The position numbers and the translations under genes are program-made. The notes beneath the pieces were generated by a model. It saw only the letters and a program-made list of their open reading frames with translations, was not told the origin of the DNA and did not search any database. 22,972 nucleotides of DNA from SIG299 sp045531895 (lineage in GTDB: Bacteria; Bacillota; Clostridia; Lachnospirales; Lachnospiraceae): the NCBI GenBank assembly GCA_045531895.1, contig JAZSEW010000037.1:1-22972 (forward strand), in the 5' to 3' direction. Below, one piece after another: positions 15,663 through 22,942 of the stretch (position 1 is its first letter; each line of letters starts with the position of its first letter).

Positions 15663-18020
15663 TTATAACTTTTTTAAGTTAGCAAAGGTGGAAAGCAGTT
15701 TTTTTGTACCGTAATGCGGGAAATCTACAGTAACTTCATAACCGTTTTTTCCTTTGACAAGAGACTTTACTACACCGGTACCAAATTTGATATGCAGAAC
15801 CGTATCGCCCACATCATAGGAGAGAGACTGAGAGGCAGCACCGGTTGATGTTTTGTCAAACATGGTATAAGCATTACCCATTTTTTTTGTACCGGTGCCG
15901 GGAGTGGCATAAGGTACGGAAGAACCAGTGCCGCCATAGGCAGGACTGGAAAATGCTTTTTTGGTATCCTGATAAGAGGACTTTGCCTGGCGTATCGGGC
16001 TTTCTGCAAAGGCACTGCTCTGACGGAAAGCGGAATCTTTGCCGGTAGGAGAAGTGATGTTTAACAGGTAGCGAGGAATCTCTTTAATAAAGCGGGAAAC
16101 GGCATTGAACTGGTTTTCACCTCGCAACATGCGTCTGGAAGCAGCACTTAAAAACAGTTCGTTCATGGCACGGGTAATGCCTACATAACACAGTCGGCGT
16201 TCTTCCTCAATTTCTGCTTCAGGATTCTCAGCATTCAGGGACATAAAGCTTGGGAATAAGCCTTCTTCCATGCCGCATAGGAACACATAAGGAAATTCCA
16301 GCCCTTTGGCATTATGTAAGGTCATAAGAGAAACATAATTATCTTCATCTTCTCCATCATCTTCTTCGGAAGCAGCTTCCTCGCCGTTTAAACCGCAATA
16401 TTCCAGAAAACCGGTGAGGGATGGCATGTCCTCCGTCTGCTCGTAGCGTTCGGCATAGGAGATGAGAGCATCAATGTTTTGAATACGTTCTTCCGCCGTT
16501 TCCGGTTCGTCGGCACGAAGCTCGATAATGTAACCCGTTTCTTCTAACAGTTTTTTGATTAACTGCTTTAACGGAACGTTATTCTGGGTCTGTTCATAGC
16601 GCAGACTTTCAATCAATGCAAGGAAAGAGACAAGCTTAGCTCTGGCACGGTCTACGGCAGAAATGCTTTCTACGCGTTCTAAGGCAGCATACAGGCTGAT
16701 TTCATGATTGGCGGCATATTCCTTTAAACGGTCTATGGTAGTGAGACCTATGCCACGCTTTGGTACGTTGATGATACGTGTCAGGGCAATGTCGTCTCTG
16801 GCATTATCAATGGTTTTTAAATATGCAATGATATCCTTGACTTCACGGCGCTGGAAGAAGCTTAACGCACCGATGGTTTTTGCTTTAATATGCTTGGCAC
16901 GCAGAGCTTTTTCGAACACCAGGGACTGGGCATTGGTACGGTAGAGTACGGCGAAGTCCTTAAATAAGCAGTTCTTTTCTTCGATGAGTTCTGCAATTTT
17001 ATCTGCCACAAAGTTGCCTTCGTCAATATCAGACTCATAGCGGGTAAAGTGAACCACGTTGCCCTCAGCATTATCGGTCCAGAGCGATTTGTCTTTTCTT
17101 CCTCTGTTGTTATGGATGACTTCATTGGCGGCAGCCAGTATGTTTTTTGTGGAGCGATAGTTCTGTTCCAACTTAATAACTTTGGCGGTCGGGTACTCTT
17201 TTTCAAAGTTTAAAATGTTATAAATATTGGCTCCGCGGAATTTATAAATGGACTGGTCGTCGTCGCCTACCACGCAGAGATTGTGCTCAATTTCACCGTA
17301 TTCGTTCTCGGAGGAGGCAAGGAGCTTGATTAGTTGGAACTGGGCGGTGTTGGTATCCTGATATTCGTCTACCATAATGTAGCGGAAACGCCGCTGGTAA
17401 TAGGCAAGCACGTCCGGGTTAGTGCGGAACAGCTCTACGGTTTTTACAATTAAATCATCAAAATCCAGAGCATTGTTTTCTTTTAGACGGCGCTGGTATT
17501 CCCTGTAAACCTGGGCTATTTTTTTTGCTGTAAAATCATAAGCAGTGAGAGCATAGGCATCCGGACTGACCAGCTCATCCTTGGCAGAGGAAATGGCGGA
17601 GAGGAATGCTTTTTCCTTCATCTGCTTGGTATCAATCTGTAATTGTTTTAACACATCCTTCATCAGTGTTTTCTGATCATCGGCATCGTAAATGGTGAAA
17701 TTGCGGTCGTATCCAAGACTTTCGATGAAACGACGCAGAATACGGACGCAGGTGGAGTGAAAGGTGCTGACCCAGATATTGGCGGACTCATCACCCACGG
17801 TTTTTTCCACACGTTCTTTCATTTCTTTAGCTGCTTTATTTGTAAAGGTAATTGCCAGAATTTGATATGGACTGACGTTTTTTTCGGAAATTAAGTAGGC
17901 AATACGATGAGTAAGCACTCTTGTTTTTCCGGAACCGGCTCCGGCTAAAATAAGCAGCGGACCACGGTCGTGTCTGACAGCGGCTAACTGCTCGGGATTT
18001 AAGGAATCATAAATACTCAT
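15663..18020 (-). CDS. pcrA: ATP-dependent DNA helicase PcrA (UvrD/Rep family)
   Basis: A 3'-5' superfamily 1A helicase for nucleotide excision repair, removal of RecA filaments and clearing of stalled transcription. The 785 residues carry the full motif set: Walker A GAGSGKT (27-33), motif Ia AITFTNKAAKEM, motif II VDEYQDTN (217-224), motif III GDDDQSIYKFRGA (252-264), motif IV LEQNYRSTKNIL, motif V TLHNAKGLEFPYVF and motif VI RRLCYVGITRA. A flexible Ser/Gly/Thr-rich linker precedes a C-terminal Tudor-like domain (about 735-785, VGDTVLHIKFGTGVV) that binds RNA polymerase in PcrA. AAGGAG is six bases before the ATG. A LexA-type operator overlaps the promoter. No pcrB or ligA is beside it. Confidence 0.97.
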   Translation of the reverse strand: MSIYDSLNPEQLAAVRHDRGPLLILAGAGSGKTRVLTHRIAYLISEKNVSPYQILAITFTNKAAKEMKERVEKTVGDESANIWVSTFHSTCVRILRRFIESLGYDRNFTIYDADDQKTLMKDVLKQLQIDTKQMKEKAFLSAISSAKDELVSPDAYALTAYDFTAKKIAQVYREYQRRLKENNALDFDDLIVKTVELFRTNPDVLAYYQRRFRYIMVDEYQDTNTAQFQLIKLLASSENEYGEIEHNLCVVGDDDQSIYKFRGANIYNILNFEKEYPTAKVIKLEQNYRSTKNILAAANEVIHNNRGRKDKSLWTDNAEGNVVHFTRYESDIDEGNFVADKIAELIEEKNCLFKDFAVLYRTNAQSLVFEKALRAKHIKAKTIGALSFFQRREVKDIIAYLKTIDNARDDIALTRIINVPKRGIGLTTIDRLKEYAANHEISLYAALERVESISAVDRARAKLVSFLALIESLRYEQTQNNVPLKQLIKKLLEETGYIIELRADEPETAEERIQNIDALISYAERYEQTEDMPSLTGFLEYCGLNGEEAASEEDDGEDEDNYVSLMTLHNAKGLEFPYVFLCGMEEGLFPSFMSLNAENPEAEIEEERRLCYVGITRAMNELFLSAASRRMLRGENQFNAVSRFIKEIPRYLLNITSPTGKDSAFRQSSAFAESPIRQAKSSYQDTKKAFSSPAYGGTGSSVPYATPGTGTKKMGNAYTMFDKTSTGAASQSLSYDVGDTVLHIKFGTGVVKSLVKGKNGYEVTVDFPHYGTKKLLSTFANLKKL

Positions 18021-18045
18021 GGAATTCTCCTTTTTTATGGCTTTT

Positions 18046-18059
18046 CGAACTTAGGTTCT
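18046..18059. promoter_or_regulatory. LexA (SOS) operator upstream of pcrA
   Basis: CGAACttagGTTCt matches the Gram-positive LexA/DinR box CGAAC-N4-GTTCG except for the last base, with the core GAAC-N4-GTTC intact. It lies immediately downstream of the minus-strand -10 (18060-18065) and 26 bases before the pcrA ATG, an ideal place to block transcription. DNA damage would relieve repression. Confidence 0.75.
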
Positions 18060-18088
18060 ATTTTATCACAGATTACACAAAATGAAAA
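18060..18088 (-). promoter_or_regulatory. Candidate pcrA promoter
   Basis: On the minus strand TTTTCA (18083-18088), a 17-base spacer and TAAAAT (18060-18065), with a TG one base before the -10. The neighbouring LexA box would overlap the transcription start. Confidence 0.55.
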
Positions 18089-18122
18089 GCGGGAAAACAA
18101 AAAACTTAAATAAAAAAATATC

Positions 18123-18151
18123 TTGTCATATGGTTTTGAATACTATATAAT
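18123..18151 (+). promoter_or_regulatory. Strong promoter of the DUF1836 gene
   Basis: TTGTCA (18123-18128), a 17-base spacer and TATAAT (18146-18151), one base away from the sigma-A consensus. The expected start is near 18158, giving a leader of about 60 bases. Confidence 0.75.
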
Positions 18152-18219
18152 AAAATTATATATAATGTTTTGCGGCAGAAATAATTAAATCTATTATTTT
18201 ATACAAAGGGGTAGATGCA

Positions 18220-18843
18220 ATGGAGAATCAAGAGAAGGAAAATGACGAGTTCAGACAACTGCTAAAAGCAATTAAGTCCATTTCCTATATCAGACCAAAA
18301 GAAATTCCGAATATTGATTTATACATGGATCAGGTAACCACCTTTATGGACCAGCACCTGGAGAAGACAAAGCGCTACAGTGAAGACAAGCTTCTCACGA
18401 AGACCATGATTAATAACTATACGAAGAATGATCTTTTGCCGTCTCCGGTAAAGAAGAAGTATTCCAAAGACCACATGGTCATGCTTATTTTCATTTACTA
18501 TTTAAAAAATTTTTTGTCTATTACAGATATTCAGTCTTTATTACATCCGATGACAGAACTGTTCTTTAATGGAAAAGGCGAAATAAGCCTGGATGAAATA
18601 TATGAGGAAATCTACAAAATAGAAAGAGCGCAGTCTGCTTCTGTGGCTAAGGATATTGTGCGTAAAGCGGAAATGGCAGAGAAGACTTTTGCGGAAATAG
18701 AAGATGATGAGCAGCGCAAGTATTTAAGAAAATATGCATATGCCTGTCTGCTCAGTTATGATATTTACATGAAGCGGCAGATGCTGGAGCGTCTGATTGA
18801 CGAGAACTTTACAGAAAGAAAAGAAGAGAAGAAGAACGAATAA
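18220..18843 (+). CDS. DUF1836 domain protein, predicted DNA-binding regulator
   Basis: A 207-residue soluble protein. The central region (about 55-115), TKTMINNYTKNDLLPSPVKKKYSKDHMVMLIFIYYLK, matches the DUF1836 pattern. There, a MerR-like winged helix reads as first helix, NYTK-x-LLP turn and second helix; DUF1836 proteins are usually annotated as putative regulators. The N-terminal part is charged and the C-terminal half (about 125-200) is helical and probably for dimerisation, ending in a Lys/Glu tail. AAAGGGG (18205-18211) is eight bases before the ATG. The gene is alone on its transcript and convergent with the yerC-like gene. Targets are unknown. The family name is from recall and the DNA-binding role is inferred from the fold type. 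Confidence 0.82.
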   Translation: MENQEKENDEFRQLLKAIKSISYIRPKEIPNIDLYMDQVTTFMDQHLEKTKRYSEDKLLTKTMINNYTKNDLLPSPVKKKYSKDHMVMLIFIYYLKNFLSITDIQSLLHPMTELFFNGKGEISLDEIYEEIYKIERAQSASVAKDIVRKAEMAEKTFAEIEDDEQRKYLRKYAYACLLSYDIYMKRQMLERLIDENFTERKEEKKNE

Positions 18844-18902
18844 AAAAATATCAGCAAGTTATTACCGGAGACAGGTGGTAATAGTTTGCTGATATTTTTT
18901 TA
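18841..18902. terminator. Shared bidirectional terminator made from both stop codons
   Basis: A 17-bp perfect stem (18841-18857 with 18886-18902): A-run, ATATCAGCAA and its complement. Inside, ATTACC (18861-18866) pairs with GGTAAT (18877-18882). The outermost pairs are formed by the TAA stops of the two convergent genes, so no noncoding base lies between the genes and the stem. The A/T runs give a U-tract in both directions. Confidence 0.88.
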
Positions 18903-19223
18903 TTCTTCTTCTTTTTTTTCAGTATGGTCTGCAGGAAGAGGTTCGATACGCGCAAATACCATGTCATATCCGTCATTACCATAATTCAGGGAACGATTAA
19001 CACGGCTGATGGTAGCAGTAGAAGCACCGGTCTTTTCTGCAATTTCGAGATAGGTTTTTCTGGAACGCAACATTGCAGCCACTTCAAAACGCTGGGATAA
19101 AGAAAGCAGTTCATTTACTGTACATATATCATCGAAAAAATCGTAGCATTCGTCCTTATTTTTTAAGCTGAGGATAGCGTCAAATAAATAATCGACAGCC
19201 GGGGTTTTGATATTTTTACTCAT
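18900..19223 (-). CDS. yerC: YerC/YecD family TrpR-related regulator
   Basis: A 107-residue DNA-binding protein of the TrpR superfamily. Residues about 10-50 form the helical dimer core (LFDAILSLKNKDECYDFFDDICTVNELLSLSQRFEVA). The helix-turn-helix is at about 57-79 (TYLEIAEKTGASTATISRVNRSL), followed by the family end LNYGNDGYDMVF. The ligand and target genes are not established for this family. AGGAGG is nine bases before the ATG on the minus strand. In Bacillus subtilis yerC lies a few genes from pcrA, so the closeness to pcrA here seems to be a conserved neighbourhood. The last ~15 residues are Lys/Glu-rich and variable. Confidence 0.92.
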   Translation of the reverse strand: MSKNIKTPAVDYLFDAILSLKNKDECYDFFDDICTVNELLSLSQRFEVAAMLRSRKTYLEIAEKTGASTATISRVNRSLNYGNDGYDMVFARIEPLPADHTEKKEEE

Positions 19224-19254
19224 TAAAATAACCTCCTTTATTGTGTACGTTGAT

Positions 19255-19283
19255 ATTTTACCACTATAACGAATTAAAGTAAA
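19255..19283 (-). promoter_or_regulatory. Candidate yerC promoter
   Basis: On the minus strand TTTACT (19278-19283), a 17-base spacer and TAAAAT (19255-19260), with TGG before the -10 acting as an extended -10. Confidence 0.5.
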
Positions 19284-19316
19284 GTACTTTTTCGAAAAAC
19301 AAATAAGTTTTTTTGA

Positions 19317-19334
19317 AATATTTGATAAAATATT
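19317..19334. promoter_or_regulatory. AT-rich palindrome upstream of nfnA
   Basis: AATATTT-GATA-AAATATT is a perfect 7-bp inverted repeat, 35 bases before a TACAAT (19369-19374) that is the likely nfnA -10. The -35 at the right distance (TGGATT) is poor, so an activator site is possible, but AT-rich repeats are cheap. Confidence 0.25.
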
Positions 19335-19410
19335 ATGAGAAGTACTGGATTTTTTTCATAATAAGAGGTACAATGATATTAAACTTTTATGATAAAGGAA
19401 GGTATTTATT

Positions 19411-20289
19411 ATGTACGAAATAGTGAGAAAAGCTGTATTATCACCAAACATCGTGCTGATGGATGTAAAAGCGCCTAGAACAGCACAGCATTGTTACCCT
19501 GGGCAGTTTGTTATCGTGAAGATGGATGAAAAGGGTGAACGTATTCCTCTTACCATCTGCGACTACGACAGAGAAGCCGGCACAGTAACCATCGTTTTCC
19601 AGACGGTTGGGGCGTCTACAAAAATGATGGCAGAATACGAAGTTGGCGATTCTTTCCGCGATTTTGTCGGACCATTGGGCTGTAAGACAGATTTAATTGA
19701 TGAAAGCAAAGAAGAGCTTGCTGCTAAAAAGCTGCTTTTCATTGCCGGTGGTGTAGGTACTGCTCCGGTTTATCCACAGGTGAAGTGGTTGCATGAGCAG
19801 GGTATTGATGTAGATGTTATCATTGGTGCAAGAAACAAGGATCTTATCATTCTGGAAGAGGAAATGAAGAAGGTTGCGGCGAATGTTTATGTTACCACAG
19901 ATGACGGCTCCTATGGCAGAACCGGTAATGTAAATGATTGTTTGAAAGCCTTGATTGCAGAAGGTAAGGAATATGATCATATCGTAGCAATTGGTCCTTT
20001 AATTATGATGAAGTTTGTCTGTCTTTTAACAAAGGAGTTAGGCATTAAGACAATTGTCAGCATGAATCCAATTATGGTAGACGGTACCGGTATGTGCGGT
20101 GCATGTCGTCTTACTGTTGGAAACGAAATTAAATTTGCCTGCGTAGACGGACCGGAATTCGATGGACATCTGGTAGATTTTGATGAAGCAATGAAGCGTC
20201 AGCAGTTATACAAGACCGAAGAAGGCCGCGCTGTACTTCGTGAAAAAGAAGGTACAACGCACCACGGCGGATGCGGAAATTGCGAATAA
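19411..20289 (+). CDS. nfnA: Ferredoxin-NADP reductase small subunit, NfnA type (FAD/NAD-binding, [2Fe-2S])
   Basis: A 292-residue flavoprotein of the sulfide/dihydroorotate-dehydrogenase-like FNR family. The N-terminal beta-barrel binds FAD (IPLTICDYD, about 52-60, and GASTKMM). The nucleotide domain has LLFIAGGVGTAPVYPQ. A C-terminal [2Fe-2S] site shows Cys229-x2-Cys232-x11-Cys244, the spacing found in NfnA. A terminal HHGGCGNCE tail is also present. With the next gene it should form the electron-bifurcating NADH-dependent ferredoxin:NADP oxidoreductase, which makes NADPH from NADH plus reduced ferredoxin in the cytoplasm of anaerobes. AAAGGAAGG is about eight bases before the ATG. The alternative annotation, sulfide dehydrogenase subunit, refers to the same family. 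Confidence 0.9.
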   Translation: MYEIVRKAVLSPNIVLMDVKAPRTAQHCYPGQFVIVKMDEKGERIPLTICDYDREAGTVTIVFQTVGASTKMMAEYEVGDSFRDFVGPLGCKTDLIDESKEELAAKKLLFIAGGVGTAPVYPQVKWLHEQGIDVDVIIGARNKDLIILEEEMKKVAANVYVTTDDGSYGRTGNVNDCLKALIAEGKEYDHIVAIGPLIMMKFVCLLTKELGIKTIVSMNPIMVDGTGMCGACRLTVGNEIKFACVDGPEFDGHLVDFDEAMKRQQLYKTEEGRAVLREKEGTTHHGGCGNCE

Positions 20290-20323
20290 ATTTATAAGAG
20301 AAGTCGAAAGGAGCAAATTTACT

Positions 20324-21709
20324 ATGGCAGATGTATTACATAGAGTTCCTGTCAGAGAGCAGGATCCAAAGGTTAGAGCAACCAATTTTGAAGAAGTATG
20401 TCTTGGATATAATATGGAAGAAGCAGTAGCAGAAGCTGCACGCTGCTTGAAATGTAAGAATCCGCAGTGTCAGAAAGGCTGTCCGGTTAATATTGATATT
20501 CCTGGATTCATTAAGGAAGTTCAGGAACAGAACATTGCCGGTGCATATAATGTAATCAGCCAGTTCTCTGCACTTCCGGCAGTTTGCGGACGTGTATGTC
20601 CTCAGGAATCCCAGTGTGAAGCAAAGTGTATTCGCGGCATTAAGGCTGAGCCTGTTTCCATCGGTAAGTTAGAACGCTTTGTTGCTGACTGGGCAAGAGA
20701 AAACAAGATTCAGCCAAAGGTAGAGGCGGAAAGCAAGGGTAAGAAGGTAGCCGTTATCGGTTCCGGTCCTGCTGGTCTTACCTGTGCCGGCGATTTGGCA
20801 AAGATGGGTTATGATGTAACTATTTTCGAAGCACTGCACGAGGCGGGCGGCGTATTGGTTTATGGTATTCCTGAATTCCGTTTACCAAAGGGCACTGTAG
20901 TTAAGAGTGAAATTGAAAATGTAAAGGCTCTTGGAGTAAAGATTGAGACCAACGTAATTATCGGTAAATCCACAACCATTGACCAGTTAATTAACGAGGA
21001 GGGATTTTCTGCCGTATTTATCGGTTCCGGTGCAGGACTTCCAAAGTTCATGGGCATTCCTGGTGAAAATGCAAACGGTGTATTCTCTGCAAATGAGTTC
21101 TTAACGAGAAATAACCTGATGAAGGCATTTGATGATGCATATGACACACCAATCTTCAAGGGCAAGAAGGTTGCTGTTGTTGGTGGCGGGAATGTAGCAA
21201 TGGATGCTGCAAGAACAGCCCTTCGTCTTGGTGCTACCACATATATTGTTTACCGTAGAAGTGAAGAAGAGCTTCCTGCAAGAGTGGAAGAAGTTCATCA
21301 TGCAAAAGAGGAGGGAATTATTTTTAAACTTTTAACCAATCCTACCGAGATTCTTGTAGATGAAGACGGCTGGGTTAAGGGTATGAAATGCGTGGAAATG
21401 GAACTTGGCGAGCCTGATTCATCCGGCAGAAGAAGACCGGTTGTGAAAGAAGGTTCCGAATTTGAATTAGATGTAGACACTGTTATTATGTCCCTTGGTA
21501 CAAGTCCTAACCCACTTATCACTTCTACAACGGAAGGATTAGAGTGTAACAAGTGGAAGTGTATCGTTGCTGATGAAGCAAACGGCCAGACCTCCAGAGA
21601 AGGTGTATTTGCCGGCGGTGATGCAGTAACAGGTGCAGCTACCGTAATTCTTGCCATGGGTGCAGGACGTGCGGCGGCAAAGGGTATTGATGAGTACTTA
21701 TCCAAATAA
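20324..21709 (+). CDS. nfnB: NfnB-type NADPH-dependent oxidoreductase (GltA / glutamate synthase small-chain family)
   Basis: A 461-residue flavoprotein often annotated as gltA, NADPH glutamate synthase small chain. The N-terminal part holds cysteines for two [4Fe-4S] clusters: Cys41, Cys44, Cys49, Cys53 and Cys88, Cys92, Cys98, Cys102. An FAD Rossmann motif IGSGPAG (145-151) follows, then the NADPH motif GGGNVAMD (from 287) and YRRSEEELPAR. It starts 34 bases after nfnA, and no glutamate synthase large subunit is adjacent. It is therefore most likely the large, bifurcating-flavin subunit of NfnAB. The ATG at 20324 is chosen because AAAGGAG (20307-20313) precedes it and MADVLHRVPVREQDPKVR is the usual N-terminus. 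The frame is open upstream but overlaps nfnA. Confidence 0.93.
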   Translation: MADVLHRVPVREQDPKVRATNFEEVCLGYNMEEAVAEAARCLKCKNPQCQKGCPVNIDIPGFIKEVQEQNIAGAYNVISQFSALPAVCGRVCPQESQCEAKCIRGIKAEPVSIGKLERFVADWARENKIQPKVEAESKGKKVAVIGSGPAGLTCAGDLAKMGYDVTIFEALHEAGGVLVYGIPEFRLPKGTVVKSEIENVKALGVKIETNVIIGKSTTIDQLINEEGFSAVFIGSGAGLPKFMGIPGENANGVFSANEFLTRNNLMKAFDDAYDTPIFKGKKVAVVGGGNVAMDAARTALRLGATTYIVYRRSEEELPARVEEVHHAKEEGIIFKLLTNPTEILVDEDGWVKGMKCVEMELGEPDSSGRRRPVVKEGSEFELDVDTVIMSLGTSPNPLITSTTEGLECNKWKCIVADEANGQTSREGVFAGGDAVTGAATVILAMGAGRAAAKGIDEYLSK

Positions 21710-21718
21710 AATGGTTGT

Positions 21719-21743
21719 TTTTTTGTACAATATGTACAAAAAA
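21719..21743. repeat. Perfect 11-bp inverted repeat after nfnB
   Basis: TTTTTTGTACA-ATA-TGTACAAAAAA begins ten bases after the stop. It has no U-tract of its own and little GC, so it is a weak terminator at best. It may protect the 3' end or be a protein site. Confidence 0.45.
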
Positions 21744-21766
21744 CAGGATTAATTTTCTAACATCTG

Positions 21767-21802
21767 AAGAGGAGTTTGCTCTTGAAGCAGGCTCCTCTTT
21801 TT
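21767..21802 (+). terminator. Terminator of the nfnA-nfnB operon
   Basis: AAGAGGAG (21767-21774) pairs with CTCCTCTT (21792-21799). TGCT/AGCA pairs inside the loop, and a run of five T follows. Confidence 0.75.
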
Positions 21803-21810
21803 GGTACAAT
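21782..21810 (+). promoter_or_regulatory. Candidate promoter of the DUF5688-like gene, overlapping the terminator
   Basis: TTGAAG (21782-21787), a 17-base spacer and TACAAT (21805-21810). The -35 lies in the loop of the preceding terminator and the -10 just after its T-run. The transcript would start near 21817, about 95 bases before the start codon. Confidence 0.45.
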
Positions 21811-21911
21811 AATAACAACTTCAGAGAAATTCTTATGATTCAGGTAATCTTATTGTCTGACCGGCTTAATGGCAGAGTCGGTGTGTTCCAACGAAAGAGA
21901 AAGGAATTATT

Positions 21912-22826
21912 TTGATTAAAAAGAAAGAGTATATTCAGTTTCTGGAAGAAATCCTGGTACAGGTAGAAACACATTATAATGGAAAGGTAAAAGGGGAAAT
22001 TTGCACTTCCATAAAAAATAATGGAGTAGCGGTAATCGGTCTGATGCTGAAAGGAGAGGGAAAGGTGGCTCCAAATTTCTATCTGGACAAGCAGTTTATT
22101 GAATGGATGCGTGGGCTGCGCAGTATGGAAGAAATCGTCGGGAATTTATGCAGTGCATATGAGGATGAGGTTAGAAGAAACAGTCATCTGATATCTAAAA
22201 TTCAGTTTTCCTGGGAGGAATTCCGACGGAATGTTTTTATGAGGCTGGTAAACCGTGAAAAAAATGAAGAATTGTTACAGAAGATTCCTCATAAGGTGTT
22301 TTTGGACCTGGCAGTGGTATATTACTATTCCGTGCCTATTTCAGGTGGTGTACAGGGAACTATGGTTATAACATTGGAGCATCTGAATTTACTTGGTATT
22401 ACAGAGGAAGAGCTTCATCAGACTGCAGTGTGTAATTGCGAACGGTTCCAACCGGCAAAGCTGCGATGTATGGAGGAAGTGGTATATGAGCTTGGAAGAA
22501 AAATAGGTGTGGAGGTGAAAGAGGCGATTTGTGATGGTCCGTTTTTATATGTTCTGACTAACACAAAAGGGATGTTTGGGGCAATATCTATAGTGTTTGA
22601 GAAAGAACTGGAACGCTTTTCTAAGCGGATTAATAATAGCTTTTACGTATTGCCAAGCAGTGTACATGAGGTGATTTTAGTTCCTGCCTGTAAGGAATTT
22701 AATATAACGTATTTTTCAAATATGGTACGGGAAATTAATGAAACTCAGGTGGAGCCTACAGAAGTGTTATCGGATAGTATTTATTTTTATGACAAAGAAC
22801 TGAAAATGATTCGCAGAGTTGCGTAG
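21912..22826 (+). CDS. DUF5688-like protein of unknown function
   Basis: A 304-residue soluble protein resembling a Lachnospiraceae family I recall as DUF5688. It shows an N-terminal helix (KEYIQFLEEILVQVETHY), a domain with PNFYLDKQFIEWMRG, a middle FLDLAVVYYYSVPIS segment followed by the GTMVITLEHLNLLGITEEEL region, and an end with DSIYFYDKELKMIRR. No catalytic motif is evident. Members often occur in many copies per genome and have no known role. The start is an unusual TTG at 21912: AAAGGA lies seven bases before it, and the next in-frame ATG would remove most of the first domain. The family name is from memory, but the gene is complete and has a likely promoter and terminator. Confidence 0.8.
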   Translation: MIKKKEYIQFLEEILVQVETHYNGKVKGEICTSIKNNGVAVIGLMLKGEGKVAPNFYLDKQFIEWMRGLRSMEEIVGNLCSAYEDEVRRNSHLISKIQFSWEEFRRNVFMRLVNREKNEELLQKIPHKVFLDLAVVYYYSVPISGGVQGTMVITLEHLNLLGITEEELHQTAVCNCERFQPAKLRCMEEVVYELGRKIGVEVKEAICDGPFLYVLTNTKGMFGAISIVFEKELERFSKRINNSFYVLPSSVHEVILVPACKEFNITYFSNMVREINETQVEPTEVLSDSIYFYDKELKMIRRVA

Positions 22827-22833
22827 AAGAAAA

Positions 22834-22864
22834 GGGGCTGTCGGTTAATGTGAAAAATTAACCG
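22834..22864 (+). repeat. Hairpin downstream of the DUF5688-like gene
   Basis: CGGTTAAT (22842-22849) and ATTAACCG (22857-22864) form a perfect 8-bp stem with a GTGAAAA loop. The preceding GGGGCTGT (22834-22841) can pair, with one mismatch, with ACAACCCC (22882-22889), the left arm of the next terminator. Confidence 0.55.
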
Positions 22865-22880
22865 CTTCATCCCGTAAACC

Positions 22881-22942
22881 AACAACCCCAACAGGAATCA
22901 ATGTTTTTCAGACATTGTATCTTCCTGTTGGGGTTGTTTTTT
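22881..22942 (+). terminator. Very strong terminator at the right edge
   Basis: AACAACCCCAACAGGAA (22881-22897) pairs perfectly with its complement at 22922-22938. CAATGT (22899-22904) pairs with ACATTG (22912-22917) inside. A run of six T covers 22937-22942. It ends the DUF5688-like transcript or attenuates a gene beyond the window. Confidence 0.85.

Noticed and set aside
20240..20323. N-terminal extension of nfnB into nfnA
   Set aside because: The ribosome binding site at 20307-20313 and the family N-terminus point to the ATG at 20324.
21715..21915. 66-codon open frame after nfnB
   Set aside because: It starts in a T-run, covers the palindrome, terminator and promoter, and lacks a ribosome binding site. 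The region is better explained as intergenic.
22834..22942. End of an insertion sequence
   Set aside because: GGGGCTGT resembles some transposon ends, but no transposase or second terminal repeat is visible. It is kept only as an alternative in the finding.
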